A DNA stretch of 64,000 bases. Origin: Methylomagnum ishizawai (GTDB taxonomy: Bacteria > Pseudomonadota > Gammaproteobacteria > Methylococcales > Methylococcaceae). The stretch lies in assembly GCF_019670005.1 (NCBI RefSeq), contig NZ_AP019783.1, positions 3,126,150 through 3,190,149 on the forward strand, written 5' to 3'. The position numbers were made by a program, and so were the translations under genes. The notes beneath the pieces are model-generated. The model saw nothing but the letters and a program-made list of their open reading frames with translations. It searched no databases and was not told where the DNA came from. This document shows, in pieces, positions 1-11,787 of the stretch; position 1 is the first letter of the stretch, and the number at the start of each line of letters is the position of its first letter.

Positions 1-164
1 ATGGCGACGCCGATCTTGCCGGGGTCGAATTGGGTCACTTTGCCATTGCGGCGGATGACGCGCATCCCGCCGGGGCTGTCGGCGTGGGGTTCGGGAGTGT
101 TGACGGGCATTTCGGGCGGGAGGGCATGGGCGGAAGGATGGTTCAGGCGGGTTTCGGACGGCAT
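1..164 (-). CDS. nrdA: Ribonucleoside-diphosphate reductase alpha subunit, N-terminus (partial)
   Basis: The first 54 codons of a minus-strand gene that runs off the left edge. After a variable, Pro-rich lead of about 34 residues it reads MRVIRRNGKVTQFDPGKIGV, the opening of an ATP-cone, the allosteric dATP/ATP-sensing domain at the N-terminus of class I ribonucleotide reductase large subunits. The enzyme makes deoxynucleotides from ribonucleoside diphosphates in the cytoplasm. The start at 164 has an AGGAG ribosome site just upstream. A strong promoter with two NrdR-like boxes lies about 30-75 bases upstream, which supports the call. NrdR itself has an ATP-cone too, but its zinc ribbon would come first and is absent here. 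Confidence 0.8.
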   Translation of the reverse strand, partial: MPSETRLNHPSAHALPPEMPVNTPEPHADSPGGMRVIRRNGKVTQFDPGKIGVA

Positions 165-191
165 GGACGACTCCTGGGTCTTATTAAGGGT

Positions 192-239
192 CGCCACTAT
201 AGAGTGTGGTAAAACCCGGAGTCAAGCACCATATCCTGT
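192..239 (-). promoter_or_regulatory. nrdA promoter with tandem NrdR-like boxes
   Basis: On the minus strand a sigma70-type promoter reads TTGACT (220-225), an 18-base spacer, then TATAGT (196-201). Two NrdR-box-like 16-mers start with ACAGGATAT (224-239) and ACACTCTAT (192-207). Their starts are 32 bases apart, about three helical turns, which is the usual spacing of NrdR operators. One overlaps the -10 and the other touches the -35. The second half of each box is degenerate. Operator identity is an inference from spacing and position. Confidence 0.6.
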
Positions 240-292
240 GGTCTATTGCGCGGAAAAATCCATATCCGCCCATTCCCCGGCAGCCGGCGGCG

Positions 293-323
293 TCCGGGGG
301 GCCATGCCCGATGGCCCCCCGGA
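293..323 (-). terminator. Hairpin downstream of the OmpA-type lipoprotein gene
   Basis: A perfect 13-bp stem with a 5-base loop, containing six G:C pairs in a row. It lies between the lipoprotein stop codon and the nrdA promoter. No T-run follows on either strand, so it may be a transcription or RNA-stability element rather than a classical intrinsic terminator. Confidence 0.45.
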
Positions 324-350
324 TCGATACCCAGGCAGCGGGGCCGGGGC

Positions 351-875
351 TTAGTTCTGGGTGTAGATGGGCACCAAATCGATATCGATGCGCCGGTTCT
401 CGGCCCGCCCCGACGCGGTGCTGTTATCGCCTTCGGGCTGGTACTGGCCATGGCCGGCCGCCGTCATCCGGCTGGGATCGATGCCCTTGCGTTGCAGGTA
501 TTCGACCACGCCGGCGGCACGGGCGGAGGAGAGTTCCCAATTGGTTTTGTACTTGCCCTTGAGGTGGTGGCCGACGGGCACATCGTCGGTATAGCCTTCG
601 ACTTCGATGCGATGGTCGGTGGCCTGCTGGAGGGTGGGTGCCAGCTTGTCGAGCAAGGCCCGCCCTTCCCGGCTGAGGTCGGCCCGGCCGGAAGGATAGA
701 GGATGCTGTCCTCGATGGTGATCCGCAGCCGGTCCTTGAGTTGTTGTATTTGCACCTGATCCGACTGTAGCTCCGATTCGAGCTGTTGGTTCAGCTGGTG
801 TTCGCGGTCGTAGGTTTGTTGCATCACGCAAGCGCCGAGGAGTAGGGACGCAAGCAATACGGCTGGCAAACGCAT
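351..875 (-). CDS. OmpA/Pal-family peptidoglycan-binding lipoprotein
   Basis: A 174-residue precursor. The N-terminal signal sequence ends in the lipobox LLGAC, so a lipid-anchored Cys16 is expected. A short coiled, Gln-rich linker (about 20-50) follows. The C-terminal OmpA-like domain (about 60-170) has the expected features: ILYPSGRADLS, a VEGYTDD segment, ELSSARA and the closing GRAENRRIDI. Such domains bind diaminopimelate in peptidoglycan and tether the outer membrane to the wall. It is a single gene, with no tol or pal partners next to it. YfiB, the outer-membrane partner of YfiR, has the same architecture, but a link to the YfiR gene 8 kb away is speculation. Confidence 0.85.
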   Translation of the reverse strand: MRLPAVLLASLLLGACVMQQTYDREHQLNQQLESELQSDQVQIQQLKDRLRITIEDSILYPSGRADLSREGRALLDKLAPTLQQATDHRIEVEGYTDDVPVGHHLKGKYKTNWELSSARAAGVVEYLQRKGIDPSRMTAAGHGQYQPEGDNSTASGRAENRRIDIDLVPIYTQN

Positions 876-1196
876 AGGGTGGCTCCTGTGTCAGTAGTGA
901 TTGGGCCGGAAGGCCATGGGGCCCCCGCCATTCCCCGCCGGACGCGGGCACGCGCCTTCGGAGCGGCAGAGGCCGCGTTATGTTATCGTTGCGACGGATA
1001 AAAGTCGGCCAGCGGGCGGGATTCGCAACCCCCTGCCGCCCGCGACGGGACCGATGGCATCCATCGCCGACCGCCCCCCATCGAAAAATAGAAACAAGGC
1101 TTCCACGCGGGCCGCTTCCGCCATGCTCCGGGATCGATCCCACGGCGAACGGCCCCACCCCGCAACGGAAGCCACGACAACAATAAGAAAACCGCT
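876..1196. other. Intergenic region without a recognised gene
   Basis: About 320 bases between divergently transcribed genes. It presumably holds both promoters. No convincing ORF, RNA or repeat is visible. A short AT-richer stretch near 980-995 is the only candidate promoter zone. Confidence 0.5.
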
Positions 1197-2348
1197 ATGC
1201 AAACCCTGAGCGAATGGACCCACGATTGGATTAAGAAAGTGCTGCCCAATACCCAGGCGATTTCACTCGCGCTGCTGCTGGCCCTGGGCTTCGGGCTGGT
1301 GATCGGGCTGGGCAAGATGCTGATGCCGGTGTTCGCCGCCGGCGTGATCGCCTATCTCCTGGAGGGCATCGTCAAGGCGGGCGAGCGCCGCAAGCTGCCG
1401 CGGCTGGCCGCCGTGCTGGTGGTCTACCTGCTGTTCCTGGCCTTCGTGCTGTTCCTGCTGGTGGCGCTGCTGCCCCTGCTCTACCAGCAAAGCATGCAAT
1501 TCATCACCCAGCTTCCGGCCTGGGCCAACAGCGCCCAAACCTTGATCATGGAACTGCCGCAACGCTATCCCGGCTTCATCACCGAGACGCAGCTGGTCGA
1601 GATTACCGCCACCATGCGCAAAGATTTGCTGAGCTGGGGCCAATCGATGCTGACCTACTCCTATTCCTCCCTGGTCAGCATCATCACCTTGACCGTCTAC
1701 CTGATCCTGATGCCGTTCCTGGTGTTCTTCTTCCTCAAGGACAAGGAGCGCATCCTGGCCTGGTTCATCCAATACCTGCCCAGGGACCGCCACCTATCGG
1801 GCAAGGTCTGGGACGAGGTGGACATGCAGATCGGGAACTATGTGCGCGGCAAGTTCATCGAGGTGTTGGCGCTGTTGATCGCGAGCCTCGCCACCTTCGC
1901 CCTGATGGGGCTGAACTATCCGCTGTTGCTGGCGGTGTTGATCGGGCTGTCGGCCATCATCCCCTATGTGGGCGCGACCCTGGTGACTTTCCCGGTGGTG
2001 ATCGTGGCCTTCTTCCAATGGGGCATGGGCGACGAATTCTGGTATTTGATCCTGGCCTATTCCATCATCCAGGCTCTGGACGCGGTGGTGTTGATCCCTT
2101 TGCTGTTCTCGGAAGTGGTGAACCTGCATCCGGTGGCGATCATCGTCGCCATCCTGTTCTTCGGGGGGATTTGGGGGTTTTGGGGGGTGTTCTTCGCGAT
2201 TCCCTTGGCGACCCTGGTCAAGGCCGTGCTGAACGCCTGGCCGCGTTTGGGGGAAGAGGAGGATGCGGGCACGGCAACGGCCAGCCCGGAGATTCCAGCG
2301 GCGATGTTGAAGGGGCCGGATGCCTGGGTGGGGCGGCAGCGGCATTGA
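1197..2348 (+). CDS. AI-2E family transporter (PerM/TqsA-like permease)
   Basis: A 383-residue, very hydrophobic inner-membrane protein. Paired membrane segments lie at about 20-60, 75-105 and 155-190. A long amphipathic section follows, then a cluster of helices at about 220-345 with the conserved pattern SAIIPYVGA and the Gly-rich ending FGGIWGFWGVFFAIPLATL. This is the AI-2E (UPF0118) family layout. Members export autoinducer-2 or exchange ions for protons, and the substrate cannot be told from sequence. It is transcribed alone, and its neighbours give no functional hint. Confidence 0.85.
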   Translation: MQTLSEWTHDWIKKVLPNTQAISLALLLALGFGLVIGLGKMLMPVFAAGVIAYLLEGIVKAGERRKLPRLAAVLVVYLLFLAFVLFLLVALLPLLYQQSMQFITQLPAWANSAQTLIMELPQRYPGFITETQLVEITATMRKDLLSWGQSMLTYSYSSLVSIITLTVYLILMPFLVFFFLKDKERILAWFIQYLPRDRHLSGKVWDEVDMQIGNYVRGKFIEVLALLIASLATFALMGLNYPLLLAVLIGLSAIIPYVGATLVTFPVVIVAFFQWGMGDEFWYLILAYSIIQALDAVVLIPLLFSEVVNLHPVAIIVAILFFGGIWGFWGVFFAIPLATLVKAVLNAWPRLGEEEDAGTATASPEIPAAMLKGPDAWVGRQRH

Positions 2349-2521
2349 GGCGGGGGTTATCGAACACGGCGGCGGAGACTTTGCGCCGGGGCATTCCCGG
2401 TCCTCACCGCCAAATCCGACGGCTACGCGATAGCCCGATCCCGGCGAAACCCAAGGTTCTGAAACTGCCCAAGCAATCCCCGCCCAATAAAAGCCTCCGG
2501 GGCGCGAAGCTCCGGGGGCAG

Positions 2522-2779
2522 TCAAGCCGCCCTATGCGCCTCGGCGTAAATCCGCAACGCCACCGCCATCAACCGCTCGGCATCCTCGCCCTGGCTACGG
2601 AACCACGCCAAGGTATCGGCATCGATGGGCACCGCAACCCTCGATTGCGGCGCATCCGGCAAACGCAGCCGCGCCGTAGCGAAAAACTCCTCGGGCAAGG
2701 CCGGAATATCGGAAGTATCAATATCCGCATCGGTCATCGCGTCTATCCTAGACCAATCGGTTTTTGAGATATCGCTCAT
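2522..2779 (-). CDS. brnA: BrnA-family antitoxin
   Basis: An 85-residue protein starting MSDISKTDWSRIDAMTDADI. The N-terminal region binds toxin in this family. The C-terminal half, with VPIDADTLAWFRSQGEDAERLMAVALRIY, is the ribbon-helix-helix DNA-binding part that lets BrnA repress its own operon. The start at 2779 is chosen because it lies inside the 3' end of the toxin gene, as in other brnTA operons. A longer open frame continues upstream only because the toxin gene has lost one base. It would neutralise the BrnT ribonuclease. Confidence 0.75.
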   Translation of the reverse strand: MSDISKTDWSRIDAMTDADIDTSDIPALPEEFFATARLRLPDAPQSRVAVPIDADTLAWFRSQGEDAERLMAVALRIYAEAHRAA

Positions 2780-3034
2780 AACAAACCCGCTCATGCGAAA
2801 GCGCTTTACGCAAAGAAACCACCCGGATAGTGGTATCGTCAGGTTCGGTATAAACCACGACCCCACCCTACCATCCAAGCATCCGATTCCGACCCACCTA
2901 TCCTCGCCATAATCTTCCCGCCGGTCGAGTCCCACACACATCGGCGCATCGAAAATCCGCGAGGCATCGGCAAAATCGAAACCGTGCTTGGCGATATTGA
3001 TACTGTTCTTGTGGTCATCCCACTCGAAATTCAT
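2748..3034 (-). pseudogene. brnT: BrnT-family ribonuclease toxin, frameshifted
   Basis: Reading from ATG 3034 (or GTG 3046, overlapping the rlmE stop) gives MNFEWDDHKNSINIAKHGFD and then REDYGEDRWVGIG, both BrnT signatures. Near 2860-2866, in the run GTGGGGTCG, the frame breaks. One base later the typical BrnT ending resumes (VVYTEPDDTTIRVVSLRKA, then ERVCYERYL) and stops with TAG at 2748. The span of 287 bases is one short of 96 codons, so a single-base loss in the G run explains it. As read, the toxin is not made and the frame runs into the antitoxin. A sequencing error in the homopolymer remains possible. Confidence 0.75.
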
Positions 3035-3042
3035 AGCCAAGT

Positions 3043-3660
3043 TCACTTCCGCGACCGCCCCACCAGATAAACCTCCGGGCTCCGGTCGCGCGAAGCCTTG
3101 GGTTTCCTGACCGTGACCTTGGCGAAAACCTCCCGCGCCGCCTTGACATAGGCGTCGAAATCCGGTCCCTGGAACAGCTTCACCACGAAACCGCCGCCGG
3201 GTTTCAGGAGTTCGCGGGCGGTGTCGAGCGCCAGCTCGGCCAGAACCATGGAGCGGGACTGGTCCACGGCACGGGCGCCGGTGGTGTTGGGGGCCATGTC
3301 GGACAGCACCACGTCGGCCAGTTGCCCGGATAGCTCGGCCCCGAGCTGGGCCAACACCGCCTCCTCGCGGAAATCGCCCTGGATGAACACCACCCCCGGC
3401 ATCGCTTCCACGGGCAGGAGGTCGAGGGCTATAATTTTGCCGCTTTTGCCGATCCGCTCCGCCGCGTACTGCGACCAGCCGCCGGGGGCCGCGCCCAGGT
3501 CGATCACCGCCATGCCGGGCTTGAACAAGCGCTCCCGCTCGTCCAATTCCTTCAGCTTGAACACCGCCCGCGACCGATAACCCTGGGCCTGGGCCAGCTT
3601 CACATATTCGTCGGAAAAATGCTCGGACAACCAGCGTCCGCTGCTACGGCTACGCGCCAT
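3043..3660 (-). CDS. rlmE: 23S rRNA (uridine-2'-O)-methyltransferase RlmE (FtsJ)
   Basis: A 205-residue SAM-dependent methyltransferase that modifies U2552 in the A-loop of 23S rRNA late in 50S assembly. The family landmarks are present: [16 protein letters not shown] at the N-terminus, the SAM motif [14 protein letters not shown] (about 50-65), [11 protein letters not shown], and the ending [13 protein letters not shown] with a [15 protein letters not shown] tail. The K-D-K-E catalytic set can be accommodated. The ATG at 3660 gives the usual N-terminal length. An in-frame ATG at 3675 is an alternative. Its stop (TGA) overlaps a GTG of the downstream brnT frame. It is divergent from yhbY, as in E. 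coli. Confidence 0.93.
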   Translation of the reverse strand: MARSRSSGRWLSEHFSDEYVKLAQAQGYRSRAVFKLKELDERERLFKPGMAVIDLGAAPGGWSQYAAERIGKSGKIIALDLLPVEAMPGVVFIQGDFREEAVLAQLGAELSGQLADVVLSDMAPNTTGARAVDQSRSMVLAELALDTARELLKPGGGFVVKLFQGPDFDAYVKAAREVFAKVTVRKPKASRDRSPEVYLVGRSRK

Positions 3661-3704
3661 GGCGGCACCTGCCATCGTTTGAATCGTACATCGAGGATCA
3701 CAAC

Positions 3705-3977
3705 TTGAAATCGGATTTGAAGAAATTCCTGAAAGCCAAGGCCCACGCCCTGAAACCCGTGGTCATCACCGGCCACAACGGCATCACCCCGCCGGTGCTA
3801 AATGAAATCAACCTGGCCCTGGACCACCACGAACTCATCAAGGTGCGGGTGAACGCCGCCGACCGGGAGGAGCGGCAAATCATGGTGTCGGGGATATTGG
3901 AACAGACCGGCGCGGCCCTGATCCAGGCCGTCGGCCATGTGATCGTGCTGTACCGGAAGAATCCCGGCAAGCCCTGA
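3705..3977 (+). CDS. yhbY: YhbY-family RNA-binding protein
   Basis: A 90-residue CRS1/YhbY domain protein. It associates with pre-50S ribosomal particles. The segments [17 protein letters not shown] and [18 protein letters not shown], and the closing [11 protein letters not shown], follow the family pattern, including the GxxG-type RNA-binding turn (GHNG). The start is a TTG at 3705, preceded by GAGGA, and gives the standard length. It is divergent from rlmE with a short shared promoter region, an arrangement widely conserved in gammaproteobacteria. Confidence 0.92.
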   Translation: MKSDLKKFLKAKAHALKPVVITGHNGITPPVLNEINLALDHHELIKVRVNAADREERQIMVSGILEQTGAALIQAVGHVIVLYRKNPGKP

Positions 3978-3996
3978 GGGCACCGCCCCCGGCCCG

Positions 3997-6810
<2,814 letters not shown>

Positions 6811-6944
6811 AACTCTCCGATGACATAACGTGTGCGCTTGGGCCGCCGGGCCGATGCCACGGCGGCCGGATATTCAATTTTTTTGCCGGGACCGGTCGGC
6901 ACCCACCCGGATATTTTTCATCCGCATGGCGGCCCCCCGTCCCT

Positions 6945-8972
6945 TCAAAACCGCCAGTCCAGCTGCAAATAAACGCTCCTGGGAATCTGGGTCGGCTTCG
7001 GCCCGAAGCCTTCCTGGATGAATTCGACATGGCGGTTTTCGAGCAGATTCTGTCCCACCAAGGCCAGCCCCACTTCCTTCCAGGGTTTCCAGGCCAAGCG
7101 GGCGTCCAGGGTGGCATAGGCATCGACCGGCTGGGCCATGCGCAGGTCGGGGAAGCCCGCGGTGATCCGGTCGACGTAGCGGAACCAGAGATCGAGCGAG
7201 ACATCGCGCGGCAAGGCCACGCCGGAGCGCAACGTCAGCTGCTGTTGCGGGCTGCTCTGGGCTATCGCGGGCGGGCCATAGGGATCGGAACCACGCAGGT
7301 CCAGCTTGAGGAAGGTATATCCGAGCTGCACTTGCCAAAAATCCATGGGCTTCCAGTCCAACGCCAATTCCGCGCCATAGGATTCGCCCCCGTATTGGTT
7401 GGCGAACACTTCGTCGTTTTCGATGACGCCCTTGGCGAAATTCGGCGCGACGCGGGTGGTGGTGGAGCGGATCCGGTCGTAGTTGTTGTAGAACAGCGCC
7501 AGATCGGCGGTGAACGAGGGATCGGGCAGGAAGCGATACCCCAGTTCATAGGCCATCAGCACCTCGGCTTGCATATGATGATTGCCCAGGGTCCGCACCA
7601 CGATGGGCAACCCGAAGGTTTCCGGCACCCCCGGCTCCACCAAGATCGTGATCCTGCCGTCGTTTTCGGCCCGGGTGGGAATCCTGACCGCGCGCGAAAC
7701 CGCCCCCCACAGGGTATGCCGATCGTTGGGGGTCCAGGCCAAGCGGATATTCGGTTGTCCCTCGAAGCCAGTGAATTCGTTATGTTCGAATTTGGAGCCG
7801 AGGGTCAGCTTGAGTTCGCGCCCGGCCAGGGCGACCTCGTCCTGGACGAAGGCGCTGAAAAGCTGGCGGTCCTGGCTGGGGGAGCAGAAATAGACCGGGA
7901 ACTGGTTGGAGAAACGGTCATGGTTCAGGCGGTAGCCCAATCCCCACACCACATCGTGCCCCTCCGCCGGAACGAAGCGATGTTGCAGTTCGAGATCGTA
8001 CATATCCCGCTCCTGCACCACATAGCTTTCACTACGATAGGCATGGTCGTAATAGGCCTGGACGGTGATTTCGGAATCCGGCGCCAACGGCTTGCGCCAG
8101 CGGCCCAAGAGGTTGAATCCGGACATCCTCCCATAGTCCTGTCCATAGACCATCCTGGCGGGGTCCAGGCCGGGCTGGGAGATACGCTGATCGATATCCC
8201 CGGCATAGGCGTCCCCTTGCAGGGTGGCACCGCCGCCGTCCTCGGATTTGCGGTCCACGCGGAACCCGGCCTGCCCGCGGTTCCATTGGTCGCCGCTATC
8301 GGTCCCCTCGATGGTGGTGAAGCTGGCGCGGTTGAAGCCCTTGCCGTAGACCCGGCCATAGGTTCCTTCGCCCAATTTGCCCCCGTAACGGACCGCGCCG
8401 AAGCCCTGCTCGATGGACCCCCCGCCCAGGCTGAGCAAACCGCCCTGGGTGTCCCCGGCCTCCTTGGTCATGATATTGATGACGCCGTTCACGGCGTTCG
8501 CGCCCCACAAGGTCGCCCCCGGTCCCCGGATCACCTCGATGCGCTCGACATCCTCCAGCATCACATCCTGCATATCCCAATAAACCCCTGAAAAAGAAGG
8601 GGAATAGACCGTCCGGCCATCGATCAACACCAACAGTTTGTTGGCGAAGCGTCCGTTGAAACCGCGGGCTGAGACCGCCCATTTGTTGGAATCGATACGG
8701 GCCACCTCCAGGCCGGGCACCATCCGCAGGATGTCCGGCAGGCTGGTCGCGCCACTGCGGCGGATATCCTCCTGGCGCACCACGAAAATAGCGGCGGGGG
8801 ACTGGGATTGGCGCTGGGGTTTTTTGCCGACGCTGGTGACTTCGAGCTTTATCAACTGTTCCAAGCTCATGTCCAAAAGCTCGCTGGTCTCCACCGCAGA
8901 CGAGGTGCCGCCCGACAACGTCAACGCGAAGGGCAGCGCAAAAACCAGCGTCCTCTTGCAGATCAATTTCAT
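6945..8972 (-). CDS. TonB-dependent outer-membrane receptor (second of the cluster)
   Basis: A 675-residue precursor with a signal sequence at MKLICKRTLVFALPFALTL. The plug domain (about 50-165) contains FVVRQEDIRRSGATSLPDIL, SARGFNGRFANKLLVLIDG and IEVIRGPGATLWGANAVNG, followed by a 22-strand-type barrel ending in an aromatic residue (LQLDWRF), as needed for BAM insertion. The start at 8972 is chosen for the signal peptide. Longer in-frame starts add a charged stretch with no function. The substrate is unknown. It lies between the YfiR-like gene and the hybrid kinase on one strand, suggesting that uptake or binding is coupled to that signalling pathway. Confidence 0.88.
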   Translation of the reverse strand: MKLICKRTLVFALPFALTLSGGTSSAVETSELLDMSLEQLIKLEVTSVGKKPQRQSQSPAAIFVVRQEDIRRSGATSLPDILRMVPGLEVARIDSNKWAVSARGFNGRFANKLLVLIDGRTVYSPSFSGVYWDMQDVMLEDVERIEVIRGPGATLWGANAVNGVINIMTKEAGDTQGGLLSLGGGSIEQGFGAVRYGGKLGEGTYGRVYGKGFNRASFTTIEGTDSGDQWNRGQAGFRVDRKSEDGGGATLQGDAYAGDIDQRISQPGLDPARMVYGQDYGRMSGFNLLGRWRKPLAPDSEITVQAYYDHAYRSESYVVQERDMYDLELQHRFVPAEGHDVVWGLGYRLNHDRFSNQFPVYFCSPSQDRQLFSAFVQDEVALAGRELKLTLGSKFEHNEFTGFEGQPNIRLAWTPNDRHTLWGAVSRAVRIPTRAENDGRITILVEPGVPETFGLPIVVRTLGNHHMQAEVLMAYELGYRFLPDPSFTADLALFYNNYDRIRSTTTRVAPNFAKGVIENDEVFANQYGGESYGAELALDWKPMDFWQVQLGYTFLKLDLRGSDPYGPPAIAQSSPQQQLTLRSGVALPRDVSLDLWFRYVDRITAGFPDLRMAQPVDAYATLDARLAWKPWKEVGLALVGQNLLENRHVEFIQEGFGPKPTQIPRSVYLQLDWRF

Positions 8973-9132
8973 ATCGCCCAAGAACTCCCCCATCCCCCGG
9001 CGGATAGGCGGTGCGCCTCCCGCCCGCGGAAGCGATTGCCTGGAATCGGAACCCAGGCACGGCGCTTTCCGCGCCAAGGCGGCGAGGCCAAGGCAATCCG
9101 TCCTCCATAATAGCCGGACTGGCGGCTTTTGC

Positions 9133-9660
9133 TTAGCGGACATCTTTGGCCAACTTGAGCATCTGGGCGCTCAGCGAGAGGTTGGCATCGCGGGCGGCGG
9201 TGAGGTTGATACTGAAACTGACGCCATTGGGTTCCACCTCGAACACGACCATCACCCCCTTCCGCCAGGCATCCGGGCTTTCGCTCACCGTGAGGACGGG
9301 CGCGGACGCCAAGATGTCTATCCAATGGGCAAGCTGTTTGGAATCTGGGAAATTGAGATAGGCGAGTTGGCAGCCACGGGCCGCTTCCGGGGTGGCCGGA
9401 TAGGTGATCTTCAAGGGCTTGTCGTGGAGCTTTTTCCCCGCCAAGGCATCCAAATCCTCCCCGAACCGGTTTTCACCCAAGATGCAGAAATCGAACGCCT
9501 CGTCGGGCAGGACGGGCCAAACCGTGAATTGGGCGAACTTATAAAGCAGCGCGACCTTCAACTGGCTCTCGGTCAAGGCCTCGACCCCCTTGGAAAGGTC
9601 GGTCACCGCGAGCAGCAGGCTCAATACCGACGCATATAAGCGCTTGACCAGCGGCTTCAT
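9133..9660 (-). CDS. YfiR-family (DUF4154) periplasmic protein
   Basis: 175 residues with an N-terminal signal sequence (about 1-27). The mature part has the family pattern LKVALLYKFAQFTVWP, FDFCILGENRFG and RGCQLAYLNFP. Two cysteines (C59, C97) correspond to the conserved disulfide-forming pair of YfiR. In Pseudomonas, YfiR is a periplasmic inhibitor that binds the CHASE8 sensor of the diguanylate cyclase YfiN and is relieved by the lipoprotein YfiB. Here the only CHASE8 protein nearby is a histidine kinase. Its ATG overlaps the TGA of the upstream receptor gene (ATGA at 9659-9662), so the two are probably translationally coupled. Confidence 0.85.
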   Translation of the reverse strand: MKPLVKRLYASVLSLLLAVTDLSKGVEALTESQLKVALLYKFAQFTVWPVLPDEAFDFCILGENRFGEDLDALAGKKLHDKPLKITYPATPEAARGCQLAYLNFPDSKQLAHWIDILASAPVLTVSESPDAWRKGVMVVFEVEPNGVSFSINLTAARDANLSLSAQMLKLAKDVR

Positions 9661-11693
9661 CAGAACCGCACCGTCAGTTTGAGACGGAAACCGCGGCCAT
9701 CCTGGGGGATGCTCTCCTGTATGAAATCCTCGCCGACCGGGTCGGCGTAGTGCGTGTTCCAAAGGTTATAAAGGCTGAAGGAAAACGCCACGTCCTTGAT
9801 GGGTTCCGCGAGCGCCGTGAGGTTGGTCAGCACATAGCCATCGACCTTGCCGGACTTGGTATAGCGCCGACCGAAATAAAGGGTTTCCAAGCCCACCCGG
9901 TAGCCGTCGCCCCACAGCGGCGCGGAGACATGCAGCTTCGCCATGTTCTCGGGGGAATTCATCAGGGTCCGGCCCAGGCTTTCCGCATGTTGCAAGGAAT
10001 AGCCGAGGGTGCCCCGGACACCGTTGGCGAAGCGCTGCTCGGCCTCCAGTTCCATTCCCAGCCCCTCGATGCCCTGCGCGTTCCGATATACCAGCACGCC
10101 ATCGGCCGGATCGGTCACCTGGCCGATCAAGTCATCGATGCCGTACCGGTAGAAAGCCGCGCCCAAGCGGGTGGAGGGCGTCAGATAATGCTCCAGATCG
10201 AGTTCCAAGGTCGCGGTGTGCTCCGGACTCAGGTTGGGATTGCCCTTCTGGGTGATGTTGCCATCGTTATAGAAGCGCTCGTACACGTTGGGGGCGCGGA
10301 AGGCCGTGCCGTACAGCAGCTTCACCGTGGTGGTGTCCAGGGCCTGCCACACCAGCGAAACCCTGGGATTGGCTCTATGGCCGAAAGGGGTGTGGTCGTA
10401 GCGGGCACCGATCTGCAGGGTCAGCCCATCCCACAGGCCGAACTCGTCCAGCAAGAAAAACCCATAGCGGACGCTGGCATAGGTCTTATCCAGGTAAGCC
10501 GGGCCGCCGACATCGAAATTCCGCTGCGCTTGCAGGAAATTGTCCTGGAGTTCCAGGCCACCCATGATCCGGTGCCCTTGGAAGCCGGTGTGGGTCAGGC
10601 GGAGTTCGCCATCCCACCAGTCGCCCTCGCCGCGGTCCACATTCAGGACATACGGGTCGGCATAGGGATAATGCCCGACATAGCGATAGCGGTTATAGCC
10701 CAGCCGGGCATGGATCCCCCAATCCTCCGCGACCTCGTCGTCGAACTGTAGCGAGGCGAAGATGCGTTGATCGTCGGTGAAACTGGCCGGATCGTTGAAA
10801 TGCTGGCCGAACGACCCGGTGGGAATGCCCTTGGTGCGGCTGGCATAGCCCGCCTCCAGCGACAACGCCTTGTAGGAGGCTTTGGCGAAGGCGTTTTGGC
10901 CGCGGTCATAATCCTGGCCGACGGACTTGCCGTGGTTCTGGTCCGGGGTATCGAGCTCGGGATAATAGAGGTGGCCCGGCCCTTCCCAATCAAAGCCGGT
11001 GGCGGACAGCAAGACCTCGGCACCGTTGTCGAAACGCTGGCCGAAGCTGCCCCTGGCCTTGTAGGCATCGAAACTGCCATAGCTGCCGGACAACTCGGCA
11101 CCGTCCAGCGCATTGCCGCGCTTGGTGATGACATTGATCACGCCGAGGAAGGCGTTGTTGCCATAGACCGCCGAGCCGGGTCCGGGCGCGAATTCGATCC
11201 GCTCGACCAGGTCGATATCGAGTATGAAATCGTTGGCGAACAACGCGCTATCGTAGATGCTGTCGTTGATGCGCTCGCCGTCGAGCAAGAGGAGGATGCG
11301 GGAGTTGTAGTCGCCGGGCCGGTTGAAGCCGCGCACGCCCAGGTAGTTGTAGTTGCGGTCGTTGGTCAGGTAGGTGCCGGGCAGCATCCGCAGGGCTTCG
11401 CCCAGGGTCCTGAAACCGTAGGTCCGAATATCCTCGGCGGTGACGATGTGGACCGAGCCCGGCGCGGTCGCGGCCTTTTGGGAATATTTCGAGGCCGTCG
11501 AGACCCGCACATTCTTAGGGGCGGTCGAAAGCCCCGTACCGCTCAGTTCCTCCAGGCTGCGGTCCAGCGCGTCCGGGGCCTGGGCCAGGGCCGTCCCGCC
11601 CAGGCACAGCGCCAGCCCGAACAGCCAGCGCCCTCCCCGGCGTAAACACGGAGCGGCCATCGCCGCAAACGCCCCCCCAATCGGCATCCGCAC
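9660..11693 (-). CDS. TonB-dependent outer-membrane receptor (first of the cluster)
   Basis: A 677-residue precursor. An internal ATG at 11660 gives a more compact signal peptide ending TALAQA. The plug domain holds VHIVTAEDIRTYGFRTLGEA, LLLLDGERINDSIYD, IEFAPGPGSAVYGNNAFLG and VINVITKRG. The barrel ends in RLKLTVRF with a terminal Phe. Imports across the outer membrane are powered by TonB-ExbBD, but the ligand cannot be named. It is the first gene of the receptor-YfiR-receptor-kinase run and overlaps the YfiR gene by four bases. It shares only the general fold with the second receptor, so the pair is not a recent duplication. Confidence 0.87.
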   Translation of the reverse strand: MRMPIGGAFAAMAAPCLRRGGRWLFGLALCLGGTALAQAPDALDRSLEELSGTGLSTAPKNVRVSTASKYSQKAATAPGSVHIVTAEDIRTYGFRTLGEALRMLPGTYLTNDRNYNYLGVRGFNRPGDYNSRILLLLDGERINDSIYDSALFANDFILDIDLVERIEFAPGPGSAVYGNNAFLGVINVITKRGNALDGAELSGSYGSFDAYKARGSFGQRFDNGAEVLLSATGFDWEGPGHLYYPELDTPDQNHGKSVGQDYDRGQNAFAKASYKALSLEAGYASRTKGIPTGSFGQHFNDPASFTDDQRIFASLQFDDEVAEDWGIHARLGYNRYRYVGHYPYADPYVLNVDRGEGDWWDGELRLTHTGFQGHRIMGGLELQDNFLQAQRNFDVGGPAYLDKTYASVRYGFFLLDEFGLWDGLTLQIGARYDHTPFGHRANPRVSLVWQALDTTTVKLLYGTAFRAPNVYERFYNDGNITQKGNPNLSPEHTATLELDLEHYLTPSTRLGAAFYRYGIDDLIGQVTDPADGVLVYRNAQGIEGLGMELEAEQRFANGVRGTLGYSLQHAESLGRTLMNSPENMAKLHVSAPLWGDGYRVGLETLYFGRRYTKSGKVDGYVLTNLTALAEPIKDVAFSFSLYNLWNTHYADPVGEDFIQESIPQDGRGFRLKLTVRF

Positions 11694-11787
11694 AGGATTC
11701 CCCCATACCCGTTCGCGCCCTCATCCACGCGCAGCGCCCCGCTGGTGGCCACGGGAAGAACCCCGCCATGCCAGACGCCAATCCACC

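Noticed and set aside
2522-3046. One 174-residue protein covering brnT and brnA
   Set aside because: It exists only because brnT lost a base. The two halves match separate proteins and the middle 20 residues match neither.
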